Positions 35,477 through 46,322 of a stretch of DNA of 64,000 nucleotides are shown in pieces. A program made the translations under genes and the position numbers. The notes below the pieces were generated by a model that worked only from the letters and a program-made list of their open reading frames with translations, made no database searches and was not told where the DNA came from. Position 1 is the stretch's first letter; the number at the start of each line of letters is the position of its first letter. The stretch spans positions 276,342-340,341 of IMG/VR virus record IMGVR_UViG_3300020172_001601. One strand, given 5' to 3'. The stretch is from a virus.

Positions 35477-35998
35477 ATGGCGATACCTTTTCAAGATGCG
35501 GTGCTTCCCAGCGGTCTGTCGGCTCCTTCCACGGTCAACCCTACAGTGGGCCGAGGCAGTCTCGTAACCTTCAGCTACCTATTCCACAAACCGGGCCACG
35601 ATGCGGCTCCTTTGGTGCTGGTGACAGATGTTTGGGGCAAGTACATTCGGGGTATTAACCTGCATTATTTGACCTTCCCGACTATTAAGAAGCTACTTTT
35701 CCCTGGTCCCGGTCAGTCGATTTGTGACAGCCCACAATTTACATACCAATATATCAAGGGCAACGACTACATAGTTTCAGCCTTCCGACAATACAAAAGG
35801 AACGGCATTGAGTCTTTGAAAAAGCTCAACTGCGAGTTCATTGTAAACGCTCTTGCCATATCTCGGTCATTCGACCCCAACGAGATAGAAGCTATACGCA
35901 AATCTGTGCGAGAGCAAATTCGACGCATGGCCAATCCGCAGGCCGCTCCCACGGGCGAAATGCCGATGGGACAGAATCCACAAACGCCGAATTTATAA
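35477..35998 (+). CDS. Virion-associated protein of unknown function, 173 aa
   Basis: ATG 35477. PLVLVTDVWGKYIRGINLHYLTFPTIKKLL, in two blocks of the pattern, followed by YQYIKGNDYIVSAFRQYKRNGI, resembles proteins next to tape measures in T4-like and cyanophage-type phages that lack a named role. The Pro/Gln-rich tail is probably disordered. Located directly before the tape measure. Confidence 0.6.
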   Translation: MAIPFQDAVLPSGLSAPSTVNPTVGRGSLVTFSYLFHKPGHDAAPLVLVTDVWGKYIRGINLHYLTFPTIKKLLFPGPGQSICDSPQFTYQYIKGNDYIVSAFRQYKRNGIESLKKLNCEFIVNALAISRSFDPNEIEAIRKSVREQIRRMANPQAAPTGEMPMGQNPQTPNL

Positions 35999-36012
35999 GT
36001 TTCCCCTGCTGA

Positions 36013-36019
36013 CTAAATA
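36013..36019 (+). promoter_or_regulatory. CTAAATA late-promoter-like site
   Basis: GACTAAATAACTTG lies 54 bases upstream of the tape-measure ATG; a candidate late promoter for the largest gene of the window. Confidence 0.45.
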
Positions 36020-36072
36020 ACTTGAACGATCAACTTCTCTATTAGGGAAGCAGAATAGCAATGTAGGTATCA

Positions 36073-36700
36073 ATGGCAACAGCGATAGACAATCTCGGAC
36101 GAAAAATCGACTCCACCAATATGTCACTTGGCGAGATCAAAGCCCTAGTTGGGACAATGATGAAATCCAAGGTGGGAGCGGCACGCCCCGTTGAATCCAA
36201 AAAAGAAGGCGTACCACAAGGCGACATGGGGAAAGTGCGTGAATTGCTTGAGCAATACACAAAGGACTTTGCCAAAGATATGCAGGAGCAGAAAGGCTTC
36301 TTGTCCGATGTTGTTGGTAGCTTAAAAGACCTTGTTCAGAAAAGACTGGCTAAAAAGGCAGAATCCAAAGGCCAGCCAAAAAAGGAAAAGAAAGAAAAGC
36401 CTTTCGTCAGCAAAGAAGAAAAGGCCATGTCTAAGAGCAGCGAAGGTCTTTACAAGACTTTCGCCAAGAAGGGTTCTGGCTACACTCACGACATCTATGT
36501 TGAAAAGGCCATTTACGAACTATGCAACTGTCTCAAGGGAATGACCCCTGCAACGCCATCGCCAGCAGCAGGAGATGGTGGTGCTGCGGGTGGTGGAGGC
36601 TCTGGTGGCAGTACAGGCGGTGCAGGAGCAGCCCCAGCCCCAGGTGGTGGCAAGAAAAAAGAAAAAACAAGAATGATGGGCGGTTTGCCAATCGCAGATG
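36073..36700 (+). other. Charged/Gly-rich N-terminal segment of the tape measure
   Basis: Lys/Glu-rich followed by a Gly-Gly-Ser linker (about 36575-36650) that precedes the folded helical repeats. Such a region is probably the part near the tail terminus and may be cleaved or flexible. Confidence 0.4.
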
Positions 36701-39700
36701 ACTTGGCAATCATGAGCTATTTCATTGGTCAGATTACCAATGAACTGGCAAAAGTAGAACAACACATCTTAGGCTTCAATGCTTTGTCTGAAGTGTTCAA
36801 AGGAACAATCAAACAAGAGCGAGAGTTTGTTCAGGGAATGCGTGCCATCAGCTATGAAACAGCCGGTGCGACGAAAGAAGCCAAGGGTTTAATGCGTTCT
36901 TTTGAGGATATTGGAGCGACCACCAAGCAGACAGGTGTAGATCGTGATGTATTCCAGAAATCATACATCAAAGCATTGAAGCACGGCATTAAAGACCTAA
37001 AGGTTGCATCTAATATTGTCAAAACCCAATTGAACACTGAAAAGCAATTGGGAATGGAAGCTGGAACTCTCAGCGAAGAATTCACCAATTGGAATAAAGC
37101 CGGTCGCATGTCGATGGGCCAAATTGCCGATATGGGTCGAGGTATGCGAGAAGTTGCTCGCAACACCGGAATGACCGGCGATGAATTGGCTGGAGTTGTA
37201 AAAAGCAGTGGCGAATTCATCAGCTCTTTAAGAAATGCTGCAACGCTAACGTCAGCAGCCGCTAAGAACGTCATTGAAATCGGCGTCAATGCAAAGAAGC
37301 TGGGTATTGAAAGCCAAATGCAACCTTTGTTGAAGGCAATGAGTAGTTCGTCCAATTTGATTCTTGAAGCATCAGATCAGACTAGAGCATTCTTGTTATC
37401 TGCCGCAGGTAGCGTAGGTCGCATTGACGAATTGATGAACGGCACAATCCTTCGGTCCAAGGCCGGAATCAAAGACATGGCTAAGGGCATGGACAATATG
37501 CTGAAACGCTTTGGCGTTGAAAGCATGGATGCCATCGACCAATTGTCGGACGATGCCAAGATGCGACTGAACGTATCTTTGAAGGCCACGTTCGGCATTG
37601 AACTTGGAGAACTGCGATCTCAATATGAGGCTTTGAATGAAGCCGGTAAGGGGATGGCAGAGCGACTGGCCGACATCAATAAGAAGCGTCAACAGAATTT
37701 GACGTTAGAAGAGAAGGCTGCGCTCATGGAAGATGAGCGAAAATTGAAGGCCAGCAAGAACCTAGAAGTGTTAACGGCCCTGGATGAAGCGTCCAAAGGT
37801 GCCAAGGACATGAATCAAGCTCTAGCCACCTTCGGAAAACGTCGAGGCGAATTCGAGGCAGACTTAAACGCCCTGGGTCAAACATGGACTAGCGAAGCTG
37901 ACGTAGCACGAGGAGCGATCCAAAGTGCTATGGACAGTGTTAATGCTGGGTTGAAGAAGTCCGGCAAACAAGAAATTAAGATTGATTCCACTGCAATCGA
38001 GCAGGCGTTGAAAGACCCAGCAGCGATGCGGGAGCTTACGGGAAAAATTGCAAAGGGAGAACAAGAGTTAGCTACGGCTCAAAAGGCTCAACTTGATCCG
38101 ATGACGGATATGCAGCAATCTTTAAGTGAAATCAATGATAACATTAGGAACTTTACAAACAAAGGATTTTCTTCCTTATTCAATAGTTTGATTGGCAAAA
38201 TTGCCGTAATCGGTGCTACTATCGCAGGTGTTATTGGTGGCATTTCTTTACTTGCTATAGGCATTATCAGCAAAATCGACAGCTTTAGTCGTGTATTCAA
38301 AGAAATGAAAGATCATGGTGGCCCGCTTAAAGTCCTCATGGGAGCAATATTAGGAAGAAGAGACAATTCACCCGATCCTGCTGCCGAAGCTAATGATGCC
38401 GCATCTGCTGGAGGTAAAACTACAGGAAAAAACACTGCTGCAACAGCAGTGAAAGATGCTCTGGCTGGGCTTAAAAAGGATGATGACCAAGACATCTTCC
38501 CGTTGATGCTGAAAGAGCTTCAGGCTATCCGTCAGTGTATCTGCACCGATAAGGCAAAGACAACTGCCGACAAAGCCAGCGCTCAAGAAAAGAGAGATGA
38601 AAAAACCAGAAGAAGACTGTTGAAAAATGAAGTTAAGTCTGCCAAGGTTGGCGACAACATTCAAGACCGAACAGACAAATTGGTTGATCGACAAACAGTT
38701 GTTGCAAAAGCACAAAAAGTACCAGGAACTCCTAGTGTAGAAGGATTCGACATTGCTGGAATGATGGGTGCTGGAAAAGAAATGGCTAAGGCTGCTATTG
38801 GCGTGGCTATTTTGGGTCTTGGAGTTGTTGCTCTTGGAGCGGCCATTGTATTCTTGTCTGCCAAGATCATGAAGGCTTTCAAGTTAGACATTAAGACTGT
38901 GCTTGAAACAGCAGCAGTTGTTGGAGCAGTGGCTCTTGCTGGCGGTGCCATTGCCGCTGCTGGTGTTGTTGCCTTCCAAGCATTAGCTTCTGACGAAATG
39001 AAAGGCTTCACAGAAAAAGCCAAATCATCTTATCCACAAGTTCTTAAAGCCGCAGCAGCACTGCTACTGATTGGTCCCGCTATTGTTCTGCTTGGTGCAG
39101 CAGTTGTCGCATTGACTGGACTCATTTTGTCTAAGCTGGGATTAAGTCTTGGTTCTGTTGCCGAAACCGCTGGTGTAGTTATCGCCGTAGCTGGTGTCGC
39201 TGGTGCAATGGCAGCAGGGGCCTCTCAATTCGTTGAGTGCTTGGACGAACTCAAAAAGAACAAGACTTGGAATGACATCATCAGCAAGCCAGGAACTCTT
39301 GCCAAAGAAATAGGCAAGACTGCTTTGGCGCTTCTGTTGGTTGGTGGTGCCATCATGGTCCTGGGCGTTGCTCTGGTCAAGATGGGTCAGGTCATCATGA
39401 GTGTGGCCGGATTGGATGGTTCAACAGCAGCTAAAGTCGGAATGCAAGTCGCTGGATTGATTGTCGCCGCTGGCGCAATAGCCGGTGCTATCATTGGTGC
39501 GTCTTTTGGATTGAAGGCTTTAGGTGAATTCGCAAAGAAGTCAACAGGTCTTGTTAAGGACATGGCAGTTGGAGCTTTGGCTCTTTTGATTATGACTCCG
39601 GCCATCGTGTTGTTGGCATCTGCTGTTGTCTGGATGTCCAAGTCGATCATGAGTGCATTTGGAATGGATTCTGGAACTGCCGCTAAAGCAGCAATGAATA

Positions 39701-42700
39701 TTGCTGAACTATTGTTGGCAACAGGATTTATTGCCTTGGCCGTTATTGGTGCGTCGGCTGGATTGATTGCCCTTGGTACATTAGTCACAAGTCTCGGCAC
39801 TTACACTGGTGGCATTGGCTTGTTGGCCGCTGCTGGACTGATGGCAGCAGGGGCCGCAGCCCTATTGATTATGACTCCGGCGATCACTGCTTTGGCTGCT
39901 GGCGTTGTATATCTTGCACAACAAGTCATGGGTTCATTTGGACTAGACTTGGGAACGGCAGCGAAAGTAGCTAAAGACTTGGCGGGAGTGCTAATGGCGG
40001 CTGGCTTCATTGCCTTGGCCGTCATCGGGGCCGCATGGGGATTGGGTCAACTCGGCGCACTGGTATGGAGCGGGCTGATTTGGCCTACAGTATTGTTGGC
40101 AGGGTTAGGAGCAATCGGATTGATGGCTTTGACTCCAGCAATCGCTGCATTGGCCTCAAGTGTAATCTACATGGCTCAGTCTGTGATGAAAAGCATCATC
40201 GACCCATCAGAAGCCGGTAAGGTAGCCGAAGCACTGGCAGACGTAATCGGTGCTGCTGCTGAAATTTCCCTGTCGGTGCTTGGCATGGGCGCTGCATTAG
40301 CAGCTTTGGGCTTGGCAATGACAACAGGGGTCTTCTGGATCATGGCTGTCTTGGCTGTGATGGGGGCCGCTGCAATGTTGGTTCTAACACCAGCAGTTGT
40401 TGCTTTGAATACGGCAATTATCAACATGGCCCAAAGTGTCATGAAGGGATCAGTCAGTCCTGAAGAAGCCAAGATGACATCTGAAGCACTAGCTTCAATT
40501 CTAGCAAGTGCTGCAAGTATTTCTTGGTCGGTCATTAAGAGCGCAACAACCCTGGGCATATTGGGTCTGCTGGCCGCATTCTCGGCTGTAGCCTGGGTGA
40601 TTACTGGTGCCATGTATCTTGGCTCTAAGGCACTTCAGTTCTTGACTCCTGCTGTAGTGCATATGGCCAACACCATTATTCAAATGGCTGGTGGCTTAAT
40701 GGCAACTGGCGTAAGCCCGGCTCACGGCAAGGAAATTGCCGAAGCCCTGTCTTCGATATTGAGTTCCGCAGGAAACATTGCCGATGGCGTGCTAGGTGCA
40801 GTTAGCAGCTTGAGCAAGCTAGGGCTTCTCAGTTTCTTTGCCGGAATGATTGCTGGATTGATGTGGATGGGCGTAGGAGCGTTAGCAGTCCTAGCAGAAC
40901 CAGTAAAGGGTTACATTGGTGCGGTTGTAGACATTGCCAAGTCAATGGGTTCAACTCTCAACCCTAAACAGGCCGCTGAAATGGCTCAAGGTGTAGCCGA
41001 TGTATTGGCGGCTTGTGGTGATGTTACAAACAGGATCATGGCAGCAAAAGAGAAACTATTGTCTTTGCCAGCATCTACTGGTTTTTGGGCTTGGTTGACG
41101 GGAAATGGAGTTACTGCCATGCAAAATGGAGTAGATTCACTTACGGCGATCAAGAAGCCAATCGTCAATTATGTTGGAGCAATAGTTGACATTGCTCAAA
41201 GCATCGGTAGCAAACTCAATCCTAAGCAAGCAGTAGAAATGGCAAAGGGTGTTGCAGACATCCTCGCTGCTTGTGGTGCGGTCACAGATGAGATTATGAA
41301 GGCCAAAGACAAACTCGTGTCCATGTCTCCAAGTGTGGCCGGAAGACTATGGACATGGCTTACAAGTTCATTCATGCCAAGCATTGAAGGTGGAATTGAT
41401 GTTCTGAAGAAGCTAGAAAAGCCTCTCACCAGTTATGTTGAAACAGTAATTGGCGTTGCACGAAGCATTGGTGGAAAGCTCGATCCTCGTCTAGCAACTT
41501 CGATGGCTAGAGGAGTCGCTGACATCTTGAATGCCACAGGCGCAGTCACAGACGAAATCATGAAGACTAAGGATCGCTTGTTGTCAATCAAGTCGAGCCA
41601 GGGATTCTGGATTTGGGCAAGTGGCATCGAAGATTCAATGAAGGCTGGAGTTGAAACGCTCAATAAAATGAAGCAGCCAATCATGGATTATGTTGGAACC
41701 ATTGTTGGTTTCGCTAGAGACATGGGCAGCAAAGTTGACATTGGTTCGGCTAAGTCAATGGTCAAGAGCCTAACAGCCGTATCAACCATTATTGAACTCG
41801 TCTCGAAGGTTTTGAACACCTTATCTGAGAAGATCGTGCCATTGACACAAGGCGGCTGGTTCAGCGGTTCTCCTATCAAGCAGATGACAAGAGCCAAGGG
41901 CCAAATGGAAGTGTTCTTCCCAGCTATGGTTGACCTTATCAGAACAATTGTCGATAAGGTTCGTGGCAGCATGGGCGACACCAAAGAATTGAAGAGTGCG
42001 GCCAAGGGTCTTAATGCAATGGCAATGATTTTGAATGCGGCCATGCCGTCAATTTCAATCATGAGCGAAAAGATTGCACCGCTGACCCAGGGTGGATTCT
42101 TCAGTGCATCTCCTGTTGACAAGATTAAGTCGGCCATTCCTCAGTTCAACGGATTCTTCGATTCCGTCAGTGACTTCGTGAATACGATTGTCGCTTCGAT
42201 GACAAAGATCAAGGATACGACTGGCTTGAAAGAAGCCGCCAAGAAAATGACCATGTTGGCTGTTGTTCTGGATTCGACCAGCAAAGCCATCGGTTCTTTG
42301 GCGAGCATGGTCGGATTGATGGACGACGGGTTCTTCACCAAGTCGCCGATCACCAAGATTATTGAAAACAAAACCAAATTCGCCGATTACTTCGGACAGA
42401 TCGCTGAGTTCGTCAACACGGGAATTGTTTACCCGATCAACAACGTCATTCCAGATGCCAAGAAGCTCCAGAATGCCTCGGTGATTGTATTGGCCCTAGC
42501 ACGACTATTGTGCGGAACCAAAGTAACATTAGAAAGTCTGGCAGCAGTGATCGGACTGATGGAGCCTAAGTGGTTCTTCCAGAAGGCTCCTCTCCAGAAG
42601 ATCATGGATAACAAGGACCAGTTCAAGGAATGGTTCATTGCCATCGCCAACTTCGTCAACAATGGCATTGTGAAGCCGGTCAACGATGAATTCAAAGACC

Positions 42701-45411
42701 CATCGCAAATCCTAAATGCGGCAAAGATTGTCAATGCAATGGCTGTTGTTGCCAAAAACATTGTTCCAATGATTAAGAATCTGGCTGCTGCGATTGCACT
42801 TGGAACGGATGCTTCTAGCTTCTTCTCGGAAGCACCAATTCCAAAAATCATTAGCAACAAAAAACAATTCGGAGAGTGGTTCCAGGCCATTGCCATCTTC
42901 ATGAGAGACGGGATTGTAAATCCGGTCAACAAGGAAATGGCTGGAGTTGACATCTCTGGTGCAGCGAAAACGATCACGGCTATGGCCAAGATTGCGGCGA
43001 ACATCGTCCCATTGATTAAGAATCTATCCGGTGCCATGAGTCTCATGAGCAGCCCGGCTGAACGCTATTTCGACACAGACTTCCCAATTGACAAGATTAT
43101 GGTCTACAAGGGCGAATTCGCCCTGTGGTTCAAGAGTATTGCCATCTTCATGAGAGACGGCATTGTGAATCCAATTCTCAATGAACTGCCAGAGCCTCGC
43201 ACCATCATGATGGCAGCTAAGATTCTGTCGGCCATGAGTCGCATTGTCACATTGATTCCTATTGTCATCAACAATATGGCTAACGGACTCATTCCTTTGA
43301 TTGACTCTGGCATGTCCATGAAGGATACAGCTAAAGAGAAGATGGAAGGAAAGACCAAGTTGTTTGGCGACTGGTTCACCAGCATAGCCGCCTTCATGCG
43401 AGATGGAATTATCGCTCCAATCTTGAATGAGCTTCCAGAACCTCGAACCATCATGATGGCAGCTAAGATTCTGTCGGCTATGAGCCGCATCTTCACCCTG
43501 TTGCCTTCAGTGATCTCCAAGTTGTCAGCTTTGTTTGTTCCACTGGATGCAAGCAAGTGTCTGAAGGATTCGCCTATTGGCATGTTGGCTGCTAATACAG
43601 ATATGTTCTCAGCGTGGTTCTATTCCATCACATCATTCGTGCGTGACGGAATCTTGTATCCAATCATGAACAATCTGCCTACAGCAGAAGAGATTACTGC
43701 TGGCATGAGCCAAATGAGCAATATGTCAAAGGGACTTGATGCCGCTGAACAAATTATTGCTTATGTCTCAGAGAGAATGAATAAGTTTTCAATCAATCCA
43801 TTCTGGATGATGATGGCAAGCTGGAAGGCTTCAATGTTTGGGTATGCCTTTATGAGCATGGCAAATGCCATCAATAACGGGATTCTTCAGCCAATGAAGT
43901 TGTTGCCGCCATCTTCTGAAATTGATGAAGTTGTGAATCAGCTTGACGGAATGGTTCAGGCACTTAACAAGGTCGAAGAGGTCTTGGGTGCTATGGACAT
44001 CGCCATGAAGTCGATTTCCAATTCTGGACTGGACTTCTCCGCTCTGGACAAGATTCCAATCCAGAAGATGGCAATGTTCGCATCGGCCTTGAAAGACATG
44101 ACTGCTGCCACAAGCATGGGCGGCGGTGCTGCAACTGGTGCGGGTGGCAGTGGTGTCGTAAATCCGAGCGACAAGGCTATTGAAACACAATTGTTGAGAG
44201 ATCAGTCAATTGCTCAACAATCAATGGCAAAATCTCTGAGCGAAATGGTTGTGGAGGCCCTGACTGGCGATGGTCTGTTTGTTCGAGACAGATTGAATTT
44301 CAAGGCTCAAAACGACATGATTAAGATTCAGCGGGACGAAGCCAAGTCTGCGTTGATGCCAACTGCCGCTGAATCTGCTGCTGGAATTAAGTCGGACTTT
44401 GGAAGTGGAGACAAGAAGTTAAGAGAAGAGTCTGAGAAGAAATTCAAGGAAAATCAGGCAAAGTCTAATCTACTGAAGCCTGCCATTAAATCTGTCAATC
44501 CTGCTCCTGCTGCGGGCAATGTTGATATGCGTCGTGCTTCTGAAAGCATGAGAGACACGCCGATGCAAAGAGCGTTGGGCGATGAAGTTCGTGAACGCCG
44601 TAGTCGAAATCCATACACAGATCGTCTTAAAGAAAGAAACGAAGCTCGTCGAATCAGAAGAGAGCAGGCTGGATTTGAAACTGGCGGGACAATCATGCCA
44701 TCTCAAGGTGGCAGCGTTCGTGGTTCTGCTGGCAGTCCTCGTGGGGAAGCTCATGGCCAAGGATTGATGACTGAGCAAGCTATGGCTAAAGCTATGGAGC
44801 GTCAAGCAAGAGAAGCACAAGGCGACCAGCCTATTGGTTACAAGTTGGCTAATGCAGCTAGTGCGCAGCAAATTGCAAACCAGGGAATGATGCCTTCGAT
44901 TAGCGCTCCTCAGATGGGAACATCTGAAACAGATGCTCTATCGGCTTTGAGCAGACTGGTTAACCAGCCAACATCTGCCAGCGGAATGATTGCTCAGGGG
45001 CCAATGAGTGTTGAGCCGATGTCTGTGGCGGGAGCCGGAGAGTCGCCAGCAAGCGTTCGACCTATTGCGCAAACATCACCAGCAATGCCAGACATGCACT
45101 CGGCAATTGCCGGAGAACGTGCGGCAACGTCACCAGTTAAAACGGAGATCACATCTCCTGAATTGGGTGCTATTGCATCTGAAGCTGGGGACCATAATGC
45201 GAAATTGGATACATTGATAACATTATTCCAGCAAGTTTTGACTGCTTTGAAGCCCACAAGCACTCCTATTACAAGTAGCGGTGGTGTTCCAGGTGACACA
45301 GCCACTAGAGAAGTTGTTCACAAGCCAGCAAATTACTTTAGAAACACAGTAGGCTTGGCTTCTCAAACTGCTGGAAAAGCAGCACTTAACTTAGGCCCAC
45401 AAACATCGTAA
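36073..45411 (+). CDS. Tape-measure protein, 3,112 aa
   Basis: ATG 36073. The size, place before the baseplate genes and long helical sequence identify it. Layout: charged N-terminus and Gly/Ser linker (to about residue 200), helical core, then three families of internal repeats. First, hydrophobic Ala/Gly segments of about 80 residues with TPAI-L-A--V signatures (about 38.7-40.6 kb). Second, a group of units with KxYVGAIVDIAxSIGSKLNPKQA (about 40.9-41.8 kb). Third, units around PIxKI-NKxxFxxWFxxIAxFMRDGIV (about 42-43.6 kb). The C-terminus is polar and disordered. By the usual 0.15 nm per residue, the tail would be about 460 nm. The hydrophobic units may deliver DNA through the cell membrane. 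Confidence 0.92.
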   Translation: MATAIDNLGRKIDSTNMSLGEIKALVGTMMKSKVGAARPVESKKEGVPQGDMGKVRELLEQYTKDFAKDMQEQKGFLSDVVGSLKDLVQKRLAKKAESKGQPKKEKKEKPFVSKEEKAMSKSSEGLYKTFAKKGSGYTHDIYVEKAIYELCNCLKGMTPATPSPAAGDGGAAGGGGSGGSTGGAGAAPAPGGGKKKEKTRMMGGLPIADDLAIMSYFIGQITNELAKVEQHILGFNALSEVFKGTIKQEREFVQGMRAISYETAGATKEAKGLMRSFEDIGATTKQTGVDRDVFQKSYIKALKHGIKDLKVASNIVKTQLNTEKQLGMEAGTLSEEFTNWNKAGRMSMGQIADMGRGMREVARNTGMTGDELAGVVKSSGEFISSLRNAATLTSAAAKNVIEIGVNAKKLGIESQMQPLLKAMSSSSNLILEASDQTRAFLLSAAGSVGRIDELMNGTILRSKAGIKDMAKGMDNMLKRFGVESMDAIDQLSDDAKMRLNVSLKATFGIELGELRSQYEALNEAGKGMAERLADINKKRQQNLTLEEKAALMEDERKLKASKNLEVLTALDEASKGAKDMNQALATFGKRRGEFEADLNALGQTWTSEADVARGAIQSAMDSVNAGLKKSGKQEIKIDSTAIEQALKDPAAMRELTGKIAKGEQELATAQKAQLDPMTDMQQSLSEINDNIRNFTNKGFSSLFNSLIGKIAVIGATIAGVIGGISLLAIGIISKIDSFSRVFKEMKDHGGPLKVLMGAILGRRDNSPDPAAEANDAASAGGKTTGKNTAATAVKDALAGLKKDDDQDIFPLMLKELQAIRQCICTDKAKTTADKASAQEKRDEKTRRRLLKNEVKSAKVGDNIQDRTDKLVDRQTVVAKAQKVPGTPSVEGFDIAGMMGAGKEMAKAAIGVAILGLGVVALGAAIVFLSAKIMKAFKLDIKTVLETAAVVGAVALAGGAIAAAGVVAFQALASDEMKGFTEKAKSSYPQVLKAAAALLLIGPAIVLLGAAVVALTGLILSKLGLSLGSVAETAGVVIAVAGVAGAMAAGASQFVECLDELKKNKTWNDIISKPGTLAKEIGKTALALLLVGGAIMVLGVALVKMGQVIMSVAGLDGSTAAKVGMQVAGLIVAAGAIAGAIIGASFGLKALGEFAKKSTGLVKDMAVGALALLIMTPAIVLLASAVVWMSKSIMSAFGMDSGTAAKAAMNIAELLLATGFIALAVIGASAGLIALGTLVTSLGTYTGGIGLLAAAGLMAAGAAALLIMTPAITALAAGVVYLAQQVMGSFGLDLGTAAKVAKDLAGVLMAAGFIALAVIGAAWGLGQLGALVWSGLIWPTVLLAGLGAIGLMALTPAIAALASSVIYMAQSVMKSIIDPSEAGKVAEALADVIGAAAEISLSVLGMGAALAALGLAMTTGVFWIMAVLAVMGAAAMLVLTPAVVALNTAIINMAQSVMKGSVSPEEAKMTSEALASILASAASISWSVIKSATTLGILGLLAAFSAVAWVITGAMYLGSKALQFLTPAVVHMANTIIQMAGGLMATGVSPAHGKEIAEALSSILSSAGNIADGVLGAVSSLSKLGLLSFFAGMIAGLMWMGVGALAVLAEPVKGYIGAVVDIAKSMGSTLNPKQAAEMAQGVADVLAACGDVTNRIMAAKEKLLSLPASTGFWAWLTGNGVTAMQNGVDSLTAIKKPIVNYVGAIVDIAQSIGSKLNPKQAVEMAKGVADILAACGAVTDEIMKAKDKLVSMSPSVAGRLWTWLTSSFMPSIEGGIDVLKKLEKPLTSYVETVIGVARSIGGKLDPRLATSMARGVADILNATGAVTDEIMKTKDRLLSIKSSQGFWIWASGIEDSMKAGVETLNKMKQPIMDYVGTIVGFARDMGSKVDIGSAKSMVKSLTAVSTIIELVSKVLNTLSEKIVPLTQGGWFSGSPIKQMTRAKGQMEVFFPAMVDLIRTIVDKVRGSMGDTKELKSAAKGLNAMAMILNAAMPSISIMSEKIAPLTQGGFFSASPVDKIKSAIPQFNGFFDSVSDFVNTIVASMTKIKDTTGLKEAAKKMTMLAVVLDSTSKAIGSLASMVGLMDDGFFTKSPITKIIENKTKFADYFGQIAEFVNTGIVYPINNVIPDAKKLQNASVIVLALARLLCGTKVTLESLAAVIGLMEPKWFFQKAPLQKIMDNKDQFKEWFIAIANFVNNGIVKPVNDEFKDPSQILNAAKIVNAMAVVAKNIVPMIKNLAAAIALGTDASSFFSEAPIPKIISNKKQFGEWFQAIAIFMRDGIVNPVNKEMAGVDISGAAKTITAMAKIAANIVPLIKNLSGAMSLMSSPAERYFDTDFPIDKIMVYKGEFALWFKSIAIFMRDGIVNPILNELPEPRTIMMAAKILSAMSRIVTLIPIVINNMANGLIPLIDSGMSMKDTAKEKMEGKTKLFGDWFTSIAAFMRDGIIAPILNELPEPRTIMMAAKILSAMSRIFTLLPSVISKLSALFVPLDASKCLKDSPIGMLAANTDMFSAWFYSITSFVRDGILYPIMNNLPTAEEITAGMSQMSNMSKGLDAAEQIIAYVSERMNKFSINPFWMMMASWKASMFGYAFMSMANAINNGILQPMKLLPPSSEIDEVVNQLDGMVQALNKVEEVLGAMDIAMKSISNSGLDFSALDKIPIQKMAMFASALKDMTAATSMGGGAATGAGGSGVVNPSDKAIETQLLRDQSIAQQSMAKSLSEMVVEALTGDGLFVRDRLNFKAQNDMIKIQRDEAKSALMPTAAESAAGIKSDFGSGDKKLREESEKKFKENQAKSNLLKPAIKSVNPAPAAGNVDMRRASESMRDTPMQRALGDEVRERRSRNPYTDRLKERNEARRIRREQAGFETGGTIMPSQGGSVRGSAGSPRGEAHGQGLMTEQAMAKAMERQAREAQGDQPIGYKLANAASAQQIANQGMMPSISAPQMGTSETDALSALSRLVNQPTSASGMIAQGPMSVEPMSVAGAGESPASVRPIAQTSPAMPDMHSAIAGERAATSPVKTEITSPELGAIASEAGDHNAKLDTLITLFQQVLTALKPTSTPITSSGGVPGDTATREVVHKPANYFRNTVGLASQTAGKAALNLGPQTS

Positions 45412-45424
45412 TGGATAAAAATCA

Positions 45425-45982
45425 ATGAAAGCGACACTGCCATCTGGCGTATTGACTCCACTTCAGGAATGTTATATTGACATTCCTGAACTAGAGACAA
45501 AAATTACAATGAACATTCTGCCAGATTTGTCGGACTCTAAGTCTGCGAGCTATCCTGACGAGAATGCCATTGGTCGATCCATGCCATTCAAGAGCTACCA
45601 GAACTCGGAAAACAGAACGATTTCTTGGACGGCTCACTTTGTTGTGTGCAAGGAAGGCGACCAACAGCAAATTATTGATTGGCTTAGGGTCATTGAGGCT
45701 TGTACTTATCCAATGACTCAGACAACGGGTGGCGCACCATATGCCCCACCACCAATTTGTCATTTGCGATGCGGAGACTTGCTATCGGATCGTGGTGCGC
45801 CTGAATTATGTACTGTGATGAAAAGTTACTCTGTTAAGTTCGATACAAGTGTGCCTTGGGATGTAGAGGGGTATATCCCTTACAAGTTAGATGTGGATAT
45901 GCAATTTGAAGTTGTTTACAACCAAGCTGACTTGCCTGGGGCTGAACAAATCATGATAGATGGAGTAGGCAATCCTAATTAA
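45425..45982 (+). CDS. Baseplate-region protein, 185 aa
   Basis: ATG 45425, 13 bases after the tape measure. Beta-rich with Cys pairs (ICHLRCGDLLSDRGAPELC). Its position corresponds to tail-tube-initiator or gp48/gp54-type genes, but the sequence does not let me name it. A ribosome-binding site is weak (GGATAAAAATCA). Confidence 0.55.
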   Translation: MKATLPSGVLTPLQECYIDIPELETKITMNILPDLSDSKSASYPDENAIGRSMPFKSYQNSENRTISWTAHFVVCKEGDQQQIIDWLRVIEACTYPMTQTTGGAPYAPPPICHLRCGDLLSDRGAPELCTVMKSYSVKFDTSVPWDVEGYIPYKLDVDMQFEVVYNQADLPGAEQIMIDGVGNPN

Positions 45983-45992
45983 AGGAAGTGAT

Positions 45993-46319
45993 ATGGCAAA
46001 CTACATTGAAACAACAAGAATTGACCCTAAAAGATTCGTGCCAGTCACAAGTCGCTATGCTGATGTGCCTGTAATCTACTACACAGAAAACAAACTTCTG
46101 ACTTTCACGATTTACAAAAAGACACAAACGCCACTTAGTCGAAAAGATAAGTATTACGTTGTTACGGCTGGTACGGAATATCGGCCCGATTTGGTATCAC
46201 AAACAGCTTATGGAACGGTTGATTTCTGGTGGAAAATTATGGAGGCCAATGAGATCAAAGATATATTTGAATTCAAGGCTGGACTTAACATCAGAATTCC
46301 TGACGCCGTATTTGGGTAA
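45993..46319 (+). CDS. gp53/LysM-like baseplate protein, 108 aa
   Basis: ATG 45993 behind AAAGGAAGTG. The motif YVVTAGTEYRPDLVSQTAYG then FWWKIMEANEI and GLNIRIPD matches the LysM-like region of T4 gp53 and related wedge proteins. It would link the baseplate hub to its wedges. Confidence 0.7.
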   Translation: MANYIETTRIDPKRFVPVTSRYADVPVIYYTENKLLTFTIYKKTQTPLSRKDKYYVVTAGTEYRPDLVSQTAYGTVDFWWKIMEANEIKDIFEFKAGLNIRIPDAVFG

Positions 46320-46322
46320 ACT

